DNA from: CAVPHV01 sp963704825
GTDB taxonomy: Bacteria; Actinomycetota; Acidimicrobiia; Spongiisociales; UBA5794
Direction: 5' to 3'
DNA: 64,000 nt
Assembly: GCA_963704825.1 (NCBI GenBank)
Contig: CAVPHV010000011.1
Span: 1-64,000, forward strand
Both the position numbers and the translations under genes were made by a program. The notes beneath the pieces were generated by a model that was given only the letters and a program-made list of their open reading frames with translations, had not been told where the DNA came from and did not search any database. Shown here in pieces: positions 51,923 to 60,497 of this stretch; the first letter of the stretch is position 1; every line of letters begins with the position of its first letter.

Positions 51923-52153
51923 ATGGCAACCGACAAACGTGAGCGGCAGCGGGCCAACCGGTCCGTCAAGCAGCAAGAACAAACCAAGGAACAGCGCCGC
52001 CGCAGGACACTCGACCTGGCACGCCGAGGTCTCATCTGGGCGCTGATCATCGCTGCGCTGTTCGTGGCAGCAGCATTCATCTGGGGCGGTGGCGACGACG
52101 CCAGCGTCACCACAACGACCGTAGGGTCGCTCGGCGCCATGCTCGGGCTCTGA
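51923..52153 (+). CDS. small single-pass membrane protein, unknown
   Basis: 76 residues: a strongly basic, coiled-coil-like cytoplasmic N-terminus (RERQRANRSVKQQEQTKEQR), one transmembrane helix (about 35-54), then a short Gly/Asp/Thr tail. No family is recognised. It lies between the isomerase and PHP genes with three bases to the latter, so it is probably translated from the same mRNA. The composition resembles small anchors often annotated as hypothetical in actinobacteria. Confidence 0.6.
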   Translation: MATDKRERQRANRSVKQQEQTKEQRRRRTLDLARRGLIWALIIAALFVAAAFIWGGGDDASVTTTTVGSLGAMLGL

Positions 52154-52156
52154 TCT

Positions 52157-53017
52157 GTGTCGGTCGACCTTCACCTTCACAGCACCAAGTCAGATGGCAC
52201 CAGTACCCCCGAGGAGGTGGTCGGGGCCGCGGTTTCGGCCGGACTGAGCACCATTGCCCTCACTGATCACGACAATCTCGACGGCATCACCGCGGCACGC
52301 GCTGCGGCCGGTGCCGCCGGACTTGGGTTCATCCCCGGCACCGAACTCTCCGTGGGTTGGGAGGGCGGCGCCATGCACATGCTCATCTACTTCTTGGAGC
52401 CCGAGCCCGGTCCACTCCAGGATCGTCTCAACGCGATTCGTGAAGGCCGCACCGCCCGCAATCACGAGATCGTCGCTGCGCTGCAGGACCTCGGCATTGA
52501 CATCAGCTACGACGAGGTGAGCGCGGAGGCCGCGGGATCCGGCATCGGCAGGCCCCACATCGCTGCCGTACTTGTCGCCAAGGGGGTCGTCGCCGATATC
52601 CCTGAGGCGTTCGATCGCCTGCTGGCCACCGGCCGCCCCGCCTATCGCCCGCGCCTGCGCCTCGAAGCCATTGAGGCCATCGCGCTGGCTCGTGCCTCCG
52701 GCGCGGTACCGGTGATCGCCCATCCCCACACGCTGGGCATTCCGGAAGGAGGGTATCGGGACGCCTTCCAAGAACTGGTCGATGCCGGACTCGGCGGCAT
52801 CGAGGCCTACTACGGCGAATACACCCCCGAACTGCGTAGCCACCTCGCCGAACTCTGCAACGATTTCGGCATCGTTGCCACCGGCGGATCGGACTATCAC
52901 GGCCGCTACAAACCCAGTCTCTCCGTCGGCACCGGGCGGGGCGACCTGCGGGTTCCGGACGAAACGGTGGATCGGCTCGTCGAAGAGCGCCGTCGCCCAT
53001 CGCCACAGGCTCGTTAA
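52157..53017 (+). CDS. PHP-domain phosphoesterase (RNase AM/YciV-like)
   Basis: 286 residues with the PHP metal-binding motifs DLHLHSTKSDG, ALTDHDNLDG, GTELSV, RPHIA, IAHPHT and GGSDYHG. The closest described activity is the 3',5'-nucleotide phosphatase/5'-3' exonuclease of YciV (RNase AM) type. GTG at 52157 immediately precedes the first motif. It is the third gene of a rightward run from the lipoprotein isomerase; a histidine kinase gene follows after 31 bp. Confidence 0.9.
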   Translation: MSVDLHLHSTKSDGTSTPEEVVGAAVSAGLSTIALTDHDNLDGITAARAAAGAAGLGFIPGTELSVGWEGGAMHMLIYFLEPEPGPLQDRLNAIREGRTARNHEIVAALQDLGIDISYDEVSAEAAGSGIGRPHIAAVLVAKGVVADIPEAFDRLLATGRPAYRPRLRLEAIEAIALARASGAVPVIAHPHTLGIPEGGYRDAFQELVDAGLGGIEAYYGEYTPELRSHLAELCNDFGIVATGGSDYHGRYKPSLSVGTGRGDLRVPDETVDRLVEERRRPSPQAR

Positions 53018-53048
53018 GCGCCCATCCGCACCGACCGATACAACCGAC

Positions 53049-54371
53049 GTGACAGCGGCGAGCCTGAAGGACACCGTCGATCCGACCGATCGGTTCGATG
53101 CCCCGATTCGGTACCGCGATGTCCGCAGGGTCTTCAACACCTCGCGGGCGCTCGGTGCGTCTGTCATCGCGCTCGGATCCATCTTCGCGCTCGCCGCAGG
53201 GCACACCCCGGCACCTTGGATTCTGGCCGCCAGTCTCGCCATCGCGATCGATGGCTACTACCGGCGCACTCACGGAGAGAGCGCACTACCACTTCTCCTC
53301 CTGGACGCGACCGCCATCGGCGTCGCCCTGATCGCCCGCGGCCCAACCCCGGCAGTGGCGGCCGCCGCCTTCATCTACCTGGTGACGGCCGGTCTGCTGC
53401 TCCTGCCGCTGGGGCAAGTGCTCATTGTCCTCGTCTACACCACGATCTGGGCAGGACTGGTGGCCGCCTTCAGTCCGTTGGCGGGCGACGAGCTCGGCAG
53501 CGATGCCGCAGCCGTCGCCTCAGCACTTCTCGCAACGCTGGTCTTCGTCGGAATCATCGCCCAGCTCCTCTTCTCCGCCGGCCAGTCGTTGCACGCCGCC
53601 ATCGAACGCCAGCGGGCTGCGCTCGAGTCGGAGCGGCGCGCCGGCCAACTCAAGGACGAGTTTGTCTCAATGGTGAGCCACGAATTGCGGACCCCGCTGA
53701 CGAGCATCGCCGGGTTCACCGAAACGCTCCGGGAGTCGTGGCCGAAGCTGAGCCAGGAGGAGATCGACGAGTTTCTGGTGATCATGCGCCGCGAGGCGGC
53801 ACATCTCAACAACCTCGTCGAGGACATCCTCGTGATCCCGCGCCTCGAGGCCGGTCACCTCCGCCTCGACGCCACCGATCTCGACCTTCGCACGGAAGCC
53901 TTCCGCACCGGTCAACTCGTCTTCCAGGACAGCGACCGAGAGTTCGCGGTCGCCATCCCGGGGGGAATCGTCGTTCACGCCGACCAGGTTCGGCTCGAAC
54001 AAGTGCTGCGCAACCTCCTGGAGAACGCTCGCAAGTACGGGGGCGATCAGGTGCTCGTCGAAGGGGAAGCCCGCGGCGACCTCTATCGAGTCGTCGTCAG
54101 CGACAACGGTCCCGGGGTCCCAGAGGCCGATCAGCAGCGCATCTTCGAGCACTTCGAGCAGGTGACCAAGGGCGACGCACGGTCGGACCAGGGCGTTGGC
54201 CTCGGCCTGCCGATCGCCCGCACTCTGGTCAGAGCCATGGGCGGCGATCTCTGGTACGAACCCCGGTTCCCGATCGGATCGCAGTTCTGTTTCACGATCC
54301 GGCTCGCTCAGGTCACCGCGCCGACCGACGCCGCCGCAATCGACGACGTTGAGTCAAACCCCGCGGCCTGA
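53049..54371 (+). CDS. membrane sensor histidine kinase
   Basis: 440 residues. Five to six transmembrane helices fill residues about 35-180 without a large extracellular sensor loop. Then HisKA with the phospho-acceptor in MVSHELRTPLTSIAG, and HATPase with NLLENARKYG (N box), DNGPGVP (G1) and GVGLGLPIA (G2). The membrane domain itself probably senses the signal. No response regulator gene is adjacent, so its partner is unknown; the lone receiver at 46307 is a candidate only by proximity. GTG 53049 is the most plausible start but has no clear ribosome site. Confidence 0.87.
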   Translation: MTAASLKDTVDPTDRFDAPIRYRDVRRVFNTSRALGASVIALGSIFALAAGHTPAPWILAASLAIAIDGYYRRTHGESALPLLLLDATAIGVALIARGPTPAVAAAAFIYLVTAGLLLLPLGQVLIVLVYTTIWAGLVAAFSPLAGDELGSDAAAVASALLATLVFVGIIAQLLFSAGQSLHAAIERQRAALESERRAGQLKDEFVSMVSHELRTPLTSIAGFTETLRESWPKLSQEEIDEFLVIMRREAAHLNNLVEDILVIPRLEAGHLRLDATDLDLRTEAFRTGQLVFQDSDREFAVAIPGGIVVHADQVRLEQVLRNLLENARKYGGDQVLVEGEARGDLYRVVVSDNGPGVPEADQQRIFEHFEQVTKGDARSDQGVGLGLPIARTLVRAMGGDLWYEPRFPIGSQFCFTIRLAQVTAPTDAAAIDDVESNPAA

Positions 54372-54422
54372 GTCGTGAGGACACCGCCGGGATCCCCCGC
54401 AACCCAGCCGCGACCCAATACG

Positions 54423-55829
54423 ATGACCGACCGGATGACCCAGCCACCGCCATCGCGCCTCACCGCGGCCGCTCCCGTTGTGGTGCTCGTCATCCTGGTC
54501 CTGTGGCAGGCCTTCAGCCAGGCAGGGGCGTTGGAGTCCGGTGACGTCTTCTGGCACCTCCGCACCGGCGACCTCATCCTCGACTCGGGAATCCCGGCGG
54601 CAGACTCGTTCTCCTGGACCGCGCACGGCGAACCCTGGCAGCCAAACGCCTGGCTCAGCGACGTCGTGTGGGCGGGGTTGCGCAGTGGCTTCGGACTGAC
54701 GGCGATCTCGCTGCTGCGCGGTGCCACCGTTGTCGGCATCGCCCTCATCGTCTTCTGGAGCGCTCGGCGCCGCGGGGCCGGGCCGTGGGCCTCGGTATCG
54801 GTCGGGGTCGCGGCCACGCTGCTCATCAACCCGTTCATCTCGGAACGGCCGTTGCTCGTCGGGTTCCTGCTGTTCCCGGTGCTGCTTGCCCTGACGCAGG
54901 ACTACCGGGCCGGATCGAGATGGGCGCTGGCCGGCGCTGCGGGGGTCATGGTCCTGTGGGCCAATCTGCATGGGAGTTTTCTCACCGGCGTCGCCGTGGT
55001 CGGCTTGTACGCCCTCGGATGGATGTTTGAAGACCGCACCTGGCGCCGTCCCGTGATCCTTGGGGCCGCGGTGGCGGGGGCCGCCCTGGTGAACCCCTAC
55101 TTCGTCTCCGCCTACACCCATGCGCTGACGGTCCGCGACGCTTCGGTCAATATCGACGAGTGGCAGCCACTCTCCGTCGCCGACGGGCGCGGCCTCCTCC
55201 TGGTTGGGTTCATGGCCGCCGTGGCGTGGGCCGTCACCAGCCTGAGTGCCTGGCGGACCTATTCGACCTCGCTCCCGATCGTGTTCCTAGCCGCAGGCAC
55301 GATCGGCGTGGTCAGGACGGGGGGGTTCTTCGTCCTGGCCGCCGCTCCGGTGGTGGCTGCCGCTCTCTCGGCCATTGCGGTCCCCTGGCTGCGCGCCTGG
55401 GCCGCCCCGCGACGTCAGCCGCTCATCATCGGGTTCGTGGTCGCCGGCCTGCTTCTGGCCGGTCAACAGGTGAGCAACCTGAGCAAAGCCGGTACCGTCG
55501 ACCCTCGCTTCTCTCCGGACTTGGTCGCTGCGGTGCCGGCCGGGTGCCGGCTTTTCAACGAATACGACCTCGGCGGATACGTAATCGATCAGAGGTGGCC
55601 GGACGTCCTGGTCTCACAGGATGGCCGCAACGACATGTACGGCCGGGCCCGCATCGAAATCCAGGAGGTGTGGACGCTTTCGAGTGACGCCTCCGTCCTC
55701 GATGCGCCGGGGGTCGATTGTGTGCTCGCTGATCTCGATCGGCCGATCACGGCGGCGCTGCAGGCCGACCCAAGATGGACCGAGGCCGCCCGCTCCGGAT
55801 ACGTCGTGCTGATGGTGAGGGCCCCGTAG
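54423..55829 (+). CDS. polytopic membrane protein, GT-C glycosyltransferase-like
   Basis: About 468 residues, ten or more transmembrane helices. An early extracytoplasmic loop has ESGDVFWHLRTGDLILDSG and later PFSWTA-like FSWTAHGEPW, and the C-terminal soluble part includes FNEYDLGGYVI and DGRNDMYG. This arrangement recurs in actinobacterial membrane proteins that look like GT-C fold transferases (dolichyl-phosphate-mannose type), but no activity is established. GTG 54375 is an alternative start. It ends in a bidirectional terminator against the epsilon-subunit gene. Confidence 0.75.
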   Translation: MTDRMTQPPPSRLTAAAPVVVLVILVLWQAFSQAGALESGDVFWHLRTGDLILDSGIPAADSFSWTAHGEPWQPNAWLSDVVWAGLRSGFGLTAISLLRGATVVGIALIVFWSARRRGAGPWASVSVGVAATLLINPFISERPLLVGFLLFPVLLALTQDYRAGSRWALAGAAGVMVLWANLHGSFLTGVAVVGLYALGWMFEDRTWRRPVILGAAVAGAALVNPYFVSAYTHALTVRDASVNIDEWQPLSVADGRGLLLVGFMAAVAWAVTSLSAWRTYSTSLPIVFLAAGTIGVVRTGGFFVLAAAPVVAAALSAIAVPWLRAWAAPRRQPLIIGFVVAGLLLAGQQVSNLSKAGTVDPRFSPDLVAAVPAGCRLFNEYDLGGYVIDQRWPDVLVSQDGRNDMYGRARIEIQEVWTLSSDASVLDAPGVDCVLADLDRPITAALQADPRWTEAARSGYVVLMVRAP

Positions 55830-55844
55830 CATTGGCTACGGGGC
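55821..55844. terminator. bidirectional terminator overlapping two stop codons
   Basis: GCCCCGTAGC, loop ATTG, GCTACGGGGC is a perfect 10-bp stem. The stop codons of the two convergent genes (55827-55829 on plus, 55836-55838 on minus) are both inside the arms. Confidence 0.8.
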
Positions 55845-56087
55845 TGGATCTCCATCGGCGCCATTGCCGGCCACGACACCCCACTCTGCGGTGTCGTAGT
55901 TGTGGGACGGAAGCAAAGCCGGGATATCCCGCGGCCGCCACGCCAGCACCCACGCCGGCTGGCGGGGAGGCCGGGGAGGATGGGCTCGCAGTTCCTCCTC
56001 CCGAGCAATGAGGTGAGTCACCGCCGCCATGATGGCAGCCGCCGTCTCCGGCTCAGCTCCCCCTCTGATCTCAAACGATGGCTTCAT
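55836..56087 (-). CDS. acyl-CoA carboxylase epsilon-like subunit
   Basis: An 83-residue protein starting KPSFEIRGGAEPETAAAIMAA and ending with a tryptophan-containing segment, the layout of the actinobacterial carboxylase epsilon subunit (VRGNPTPEELAAL type). Epsilon subunits bind the carboxyltransferase beta subunit of acetyl- or propionyl-CoA carboxylase and raise activity. The start overlaps the methylmalonyl-CoA epimerase stop (ATGA), which fits a propionyl-CoA carboxylase role. The beta subunit gene is not in the window. Confidence 0.7.
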   Translation of the reverse strand: MKPSFEIRGGAEPETAAAIMAAVTHLIAREEELRAHPPRPPRQPAWVLAWRPRDIPALLPSHNYDTAEWGVVAGNGADGDPAP

Positions 56088-56491
56088 TCGTCCACCTCGA
56101 CCAGTTCGATGAGCGTCCCGGCGAATTCCTTCGGGTGGACAAAGGCAATCCGCGCTCCCCTACCCCCGACCCGAGGCTCCTCGTCCACCAAACGAGCTCC
56201 CGAGGCCTTCAAGTGGCCGAGCGCCGCTTCGATGTCGTCGACTGCCAGCGCAATGTGGTGGAGGCCCTCGCCCCGCCTGGCGAGGAAGGTCCCAACGGGA
56301 GTCTCAGCACCGAGCGGCTGCAACAGTTGGATGAACGATCCACCAACCGCGATCATCGCTTCCTCGACACCCTGCTCGGACACAACCTCCCGATACAGCG
56401 GTTCGGCCCCGTAGAGCCGGCGGTACTCGGCGACGGCGGCATCGAGATCGGCGACCGCAATGGCGACGTGATCGAGGTTGTACGGGAACAT
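56084..56491 (-). CDS. mce: methylmalonyl-CoA epimerase
   Basis: A 135-residue VOC-fold enzyme interconverting (2R)- and (2S)-methylmalonyl-CoA between propionyl-CoA carboxylase and the mutase. Metal-binding residues are in NLDHVAIAV, SFIQLLQPL, GEGLHHIALAV and TLIELVEV, the duplicated pattern of the family, and AEP-L-R-E-VVSEQGVEEAMI is epimerase-specific. ATG 56491 gives the standard length. The epsilon carboxylase-like subunit overlaps its stop, and thiolase and thioesterase genes are near, so propionate and acyl-CoA metabolism meet here. Confidence 0.9.
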   Translation of the reverse strand: MFPYNLDHVAIAVADLDAAVAEYRRLYGAEPLYREVVSEQGVEEAMIAVGGSFIQLLQPLGAETPVGTFLARRGEGLHHIALAVDDIEAALGHLKASGARLVDEEPRVGGRGARIAFVHPKEFAGTLIELVEVDE

Positions 56492-56596
56492 GCAAGAACG
56501 GTAGTCGGGCCGTTGCGGTGTCACCACGGTGGACTCGGCCGGAGCGGTGCGCACCGGTACCGTGTGTTGCGCAGACGAGCCTGGAGTGTCGATCCG

Positions 56597-57022
56597 ATGG
56601 AAACGGACATTGATCCGCACGGTGGCCTCAACGGTCATCTTGGGTTCGAGTACGAAACGGTCGGGCCCGATGGATGTGTCCTCACGGTCGAGGTCGACGA
56701 TCGCCATCGTCAGCCATACGGCCTCGTACATGGCGGGGTCTACTGCGCGCTGGTCGAAACGGCGGCATCGACCGCGGCGGCGCTGTACGCAATGGAACGT
56801 GGCATCCCCGGGGCGGTCGGTCTCTCCAACTCGACCGACTTCTTTCGCTCCCACCGCGAGGGCCCGATCCGGGCCACCGCAACCCCCATCCATCGCGGCC
56901 GGACCCAGCAGGTGTGGCAAGTCGATGTGACTCGCGACGCCGACGGGGCACTGCTGGCCCGGGGCAAGGTCCGCATGCACAACCTGGTTGATCCGGCGGT
57001 TATCGGCGGGCTGAACCGCTGA
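56597..57022 (+). CDS. PaaI/hotdog-fold thioesterase
   Basis: A 141-residue hotdog thioesterase: PYGLVHGGVYCALVETAASTAA is the acyl-CoA site (HGG with the following acidic residue) and the strand GPIRATATPIHRGRTQQVWQV is typical of the PaaI subgroup. These enzymes hydrolyse phenylacetyl- or other acyl-CoA. ATG 56597 is used; the upstream 105 bp are shared with the divergent epimerase gene. A thiolase gene follows after 92 bp. Confidence 0.87.
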   Translation: METDIDPHGGLNGHLGFEYETVGPDGCVLTVEVDDRHRQPYGLVHGGVYCALVETAASTAAALYAMERGIPGAVGLSNSTDFFRSHREGPIRATATPIHRGRTQQVWQVDVTRDADGALLARGKVRMHNLVDPAVIGGLNR

Positions 57023-57114
57023 CTGCAGGGTCTCGGATGGAGAAGAGCCCGAAGCCCCGTTCTGGACGGCGCGGGCATCGTTAGGATCGTGACGACGGCT
57101 CCGAAAGGACATCA

Positions 57115-58293
57115 ATGAACCCTGTGATCTGTTCCATCGCCCGCACCCCGATCGGTCGGTTCTCCGGGGCCTTCACCTCGCTCACCGCCATGGATCTCGG
57201 CGGCGTCGTCATCGAGGCTGCACTCGACCGCGCCGGGCTGTCACCCCAGCAACTCGATGAGGTGATCTTCGGCCACGTCATTCAGGCCGGGCAGGGCCAG
57301 ATCACGGCCCGTCAAGCCGCCCGCAAAGCCGGTGTTCCGATGACGGTTCCAGCCACCGTCATCAACAAGGTATGCCTTTCCGGCATGACGGCAATTGCCG
57401 AGGCCTCGCGCCACATCCGCCTCGGCGAAGCCACCTTTGTGATCGCCGGCGGGATGGAGTCGATGACCAACGCCCCTTACCTGGTGCCCAAGGCCCGCCT
57501 CGGGCTTCGGATGGGCGACGGCGTTCTGGTTGATTCGCTCAACAACGACGGCCTGTGGTGCGCCTTCGATCATTGCATCATGGGTGAGTCCTCTGACAAC
57601 AAGAACACCCTGCTCGGCATCAACCGTGAGGAACAAGACGAGTGGGCGGCGGCAAGCCAGGCGAGGGCGGCGGCCGCCGCCTCAGCCGGGGCGTTCGATG
57701 ATGAGATCGTTCCGGTCACCGTGCCACAACGCCGCGCCGACCCGCTCATCGTCACCAAGGACGAGGGGATCCGACCCGGCACCGATGTGGCCGGCTTGGC
57801 CAAGCTCCGCCCCGCCTTCAGTGCCGACGGCACGGTGACGGCCGGAAACGCTTCACAGATCTCGGACGGCGCGGCCGCCGTCTTGGTTGCCGACCGCGCC
57901 GCTGCTGAGGCGGCAGGACTGCCCGTCCTCGCCGAGGTGCTCGCCTACGGGCAGACGGCGGGTCCCGATGCCACGCTGCACGAGCGGCCGGCGGAGGCGC
58001 TACTGATCGCCCTCAAGCGAGCCGGCTTGGAGGTCGCCGACCTCGATCTCATCGAGTTCAACGAAGCCTTCGCCTCGGTGGCGCTGTGGTCGGCACGCAT
58101 GCTCGAGATCGACCATTCCAGGGTGAACGTCAACGGTGGCGCCGTTGCCCTCGGGCACCCGCTCGGTGCCACCGGCGCCCGCATCACCGTCACCCTCATC
58201 AACGAGCTCCGCCGCCGCGGCGGTGGCATCGGGGGCGCCGCACTGTGTGGCGGCGGTGGCCAGGGTGATGCCCTCATCGTCAGAGTCTTCTAA
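57115..58293 (+). CDS. acetyl-CoA C-acetyltransferase (thiolase)
   Basis: A 392-residue thiolase. The acyl-carrying cysteine is in NKVCLSGMTAI (about 90), catalytic His in NGGAVALGHPLGATGARI and the second cysteine in LCGGGGQGDA. It makes acetoacetyl-CoA from two acetyl-CoA or cleaves 3-ketoacyl-CoA. GAAAGGA precedes the ATG. It is followed by glpX in the same direction after 43 bp. Confidence 0.93.
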   Translation: MNPVICSIARTPIGRFSGAFTSLTAMDLGGVVIEAALDRAGLSPQQLDEVIFGHVIQAGQGQITARQAARKAGVPMTVPATVINKVCLSGMTAIAEASRHIRLGEATFVIAGGMESMTNAPYLVPKARLGLRMGDGVLVDSLNNDGLWCAFDHCIMGESSDNKNTLLGINREEQDEWAAASQARAAAAASAGAFDDEIVPVTVPQRRADPLIVTKDEGIRPGTDVAGLAKLRPAFSADGTVTAGNASQISDGAAAVLVADRAAAEAAGLPVLAEVLAYGQTAGPDATLHERPAEALLIALKRAGLEVADLDLIEFNEAFASVALWSARMLEIDHSRVNVNGGAVALGHPLGATGARITVTLINELRRRGGGIGGAALCGGGGQGDALIVRVF

Positions 58294-58336
58294 GCCACAG
58301 CCCAAATCATTCGACATGTCAGGAGTGCAACAGAAC

Positions 58337-59323
58337 ATGAGCGAGCAGCCGGACAGAAACCTTGCCCTCGAGTTGGTCCGCGTCACCGAGGCTGCCGCCA
58401 TGGCCGCCGCCCGCTGGCAGGGGCGCGGCGACAAGAACCAGGTTGATCAGGCCGCGGTCGACGCGATGCGCACCGTGCTGTCGACCGTCGACATGGACGG
58501 GATCGTCGTCATCGGCGAGGGCGAGAAGGACGAAGCCCCAATGCTGTTCAACGGCGAGCGGGTCGGGAACGGCAACCCACCGCTTGTCGACGTCGCCGTC
58601 GATCCCGTCGACGGCACCCGCCTGACCGCCCTTGGCATGCCGGGCGCCCTCGCAGTGATCGCCTTTGCAGAACGAGGGTCGATGTACGCCCCGGGCAAGC
58701 TGGTGTACATGGACAAGATCGCGGTCGGCGAAGCCGCAGCCGGACTGGTCGATATCGAAGCGCCGGTCGCCCACAATCTCCAGCAAGTCGCCAAGGCCCT
58801 CGGCAAGTCCGTATCGGACGTGACGGCAGTCATCCTCGACCGGCCCCGCAACGAGGAATACATCCGCAAGGTTCGCGAGGCCGGCGCCAGGATCTCGCTG
58901 ATCGGCGACGGCGACATTTCTGGAGCCCTGTCGACGGCAAAGGGCGACAGCGGCATCGATGTCCTGTTTGGTATCGGCGGGTCTCCCGAGGCGGTCACCG
59001 CTGCCTGCGCCATGGCGGCAGTGCGAGGCGAGATTCAGTGCAAGCTGTGGCCGCGCGACGACGGCGAGCGCCAGTACGCCAGAGACGAGGGCCTTGACCT
59101 CAACCAGGTGATCACCACCCGCGACCTGGTGGACAGCGACAACACATTCTTTGCCGCCACCGGGGTAACTACGGGCGATCTTCTCAAAGGAGTTGAGTTC
59201 CGCAGCGGTAACCGAATCGAGACTCATTCTGTAGTGATGCGATCCAAGACCGGCACTGTGAGGTTTGTCGAAGCCACCCACCGCATGGACGAACTCGGCA
59301 AGATCAGCGCCATCGACTACTGA
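58337..59323 (+). CDS. glpX: class II fructose-1,6-bisphosphatase (GlpX)
   Basis: A 328-residue lithium-sensitive phosphatase superfamily enzyme. GEGEKDEAPML, VDPVDGTRLTALGM and the GIGGSPEAV and GDGDISGAL segments are characteristic. GlpX is the sole or main gluconeogenic FBPase of many actinobacteria. ATG 58337 has AGGAG eleven bases upstream; ATG 58316 is an alternative. The stop overlaps the convergent mannosyltransferase-like gene by seven bases. Together with the archaeal-type gap and pgk genes it suggests an active gluconeogenic route. Confidence 0.94.
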   Translation: MSEQPDRNLALELVRVTEAAAMAAARWQGRGDKNQVDQAAVDAMRTVLSTVDMDGIVVIGEGEKDEAPMLFNGERVGNGNPPLVDVAVDPVDGTRLTALGMPGALAVIAFAERGSMYAPGKLVYMDKIAVGEAAAGLVDIEAPVAHNLQQVAKALGKSVSDVTAVILDRPRNEEYIRKVREAGARISLIGDGDISGALSTAKGDSGIDVLFGIGGSPEAVTAACAMAAVRGEIQCKLWPRDDGERQYARDEGLDLNQVITTRDLVDSDNTFFAATGVTTGDLLKGVEFRSGNRIETHSVVMRSKTGTVRFVEATHRMDELGKISAIDY

Positions 59324-60465
59324 GGGGATTCGGCCTCGGATACGGTTGCCGCGACTCGGGACAACTCCCGGTCGTACCTCGGCCCGAGCACACTCCAGTC
59401 GTGGTCAGCCATCGTCGATCCAAGCTCGGCGGCGATGGAGCCGGCTTCCTCAGGGTGATCCACCGCCCAGGTGAGGAGATCGAGCAACTCGGCGTCGTCG
59501 CGGTAGAGACAGCGGTCGTGGAACTCGGGCGGAATTCGCTCGGGGTACACCAAGGTGCGGGGCAGCACCGGGAAGGCACCGGCGTAGACCGCTTCGGTGA
59601 CCGCGATGCCAAAGAACTCCTGGCGCGACGTCGAGAGGACGATGGCGGCGGAACGCAGCAACCTTCGGTAGTCGGCTTCGGGGGCAAAGCCGTAGTGCAC
59701 GAGGCGCGGCCCGAGCCGGGCCTTGAGCCCCTCGAACGGCGGCGGCAGCGTGGCGAATGTCTCGCCGCAGATCGCGAGCCGGAACATCGCACCGGAATCG
59801 TCGAGCGCTTGGATGGCGGCTGCCAACTCGTCCGGCCCTTTGTCGTGGTCCCATCGTTGGTTCCACAGAATGAGCGGCGGGGTGGTGCGCGAGGACGCCT
59901 CGGTATCCAATCGGTGGAGATCAACACCAAGCGGGACAACCTGGGATCGACTCTGCACCCCGGCGAGGTGATGGTCGTGTCGAGTATCCGGGAACCGCCG
60001 CAGCATGCCGGGGACCCGCTCAAACCACAGGTCGTAGTGGAACCTCGAGTTGAACCAGATCTCATCGGCAACCGTCATCGACGTCCAGTTGATGAATGGG
60101 TAGGTCAGGTCCTCCCGATCCCGGGGCGAGATCGGGTAGGTGAGTTGGTTCTCGTGCATGTAGAGCACCGTCGGGGTGTCGGGCGCCTCCCGACGGATCG
60201 CGCCCAGGAACCCGGCGAGGTTGAGCATGCTGGTGGCGATGATGAGGTCGTACGGCCCCGCGGCGGCCACCGCGGCACGGTAGGCGTCCGCCAGCGTGAC
60301 GTGGCCCCCCTGCATCCGCCACTTCCAGAACGCGGCGGGCAGCGACAGGATCTCGATCTTGTGGTCCGAGGCCGCCACCAACCCCTCGGCCCACGCCCGA
60401 TGCGACCCATCAAAATATGGCTCGACCAGCGCAATCCTCAACCGTTTTGGCGGATCATTGCGCAT
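59317..60465 (-). CDS. glycosyltransferase, tRNA-queuosine mannosyltransferase (QTMAN/GTDC1)-like
   Basis: About 382 residues of the DUF3524 plus GT4 layout. RIALVEPYFDGSHRAW, LPAAFWKWRM, TSMLNLAGFL and YMHENQLTYP match the N-terminal domain of human GTDC1, which mannosylates queuosine in tRNA-Asp; the C-terminal GT4 domain has WNQRWDHDKGPDE and STSRQEFFGIAVTEA. The function in bacteria is inferred. The start is uncertain: ATG 60465 lies inside palindrome copy 3, and TTG 60441, just outside it, would also give RIALVEP at the N-terminus. Confidence 0.8.
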   Translation of the reverse strand: MRNDPPKRLRIALVEPYFDGSHRAWAEGLVAASDHKIEILSLPAAFWKWRMQGGHVTLADAYRAAVAAAGPYDLIIATSMLNLAGFLGAIRREAPDTPTVLYMHENQLTYPISPRDREDLTYPFINWTSMTVADEIWFNSRFHYDLWFERVPGMLRRFPDTRHDHHLAGVQSRSQVVPLGVDLHRLDTEASSRTTPPLILWNQRWDHDKGPDELAAAIQALDDSGAMFRLAICGETFATLPPPFEGLKARLGPRLVHYGFAPEADYRRLLRSAAIVLSTSRQEFFGIAVTEAVYAGAFPVLPRTLVYPERIPPEFHDRCLYRDDAELLDLLTWAVDHPEEAGSIAAELGSTMADHDWSVLGPRYDRELSRVAATVSEAESPQ

Positions 60466-60491
60466 CATGCTGCGCTCATGTCCGCCAAAAC
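60444..60491. repeat. dispersed palindrome, copy 3 (divergent sequence)
   Basis: Arms GTTTTGGCGGA (60444-60454) and TCCGCCAAAAC (60481-60491) with the inner stem GCGCA/TGCGC. The copy begins seven bases after the recR stop on the minus strand. The left arm is one base shorter in conserved flank than copies 1 and 2, and the inner left half has several changes. Confidence 0.8.
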
Positions 60492-60497
60492 CCAATC

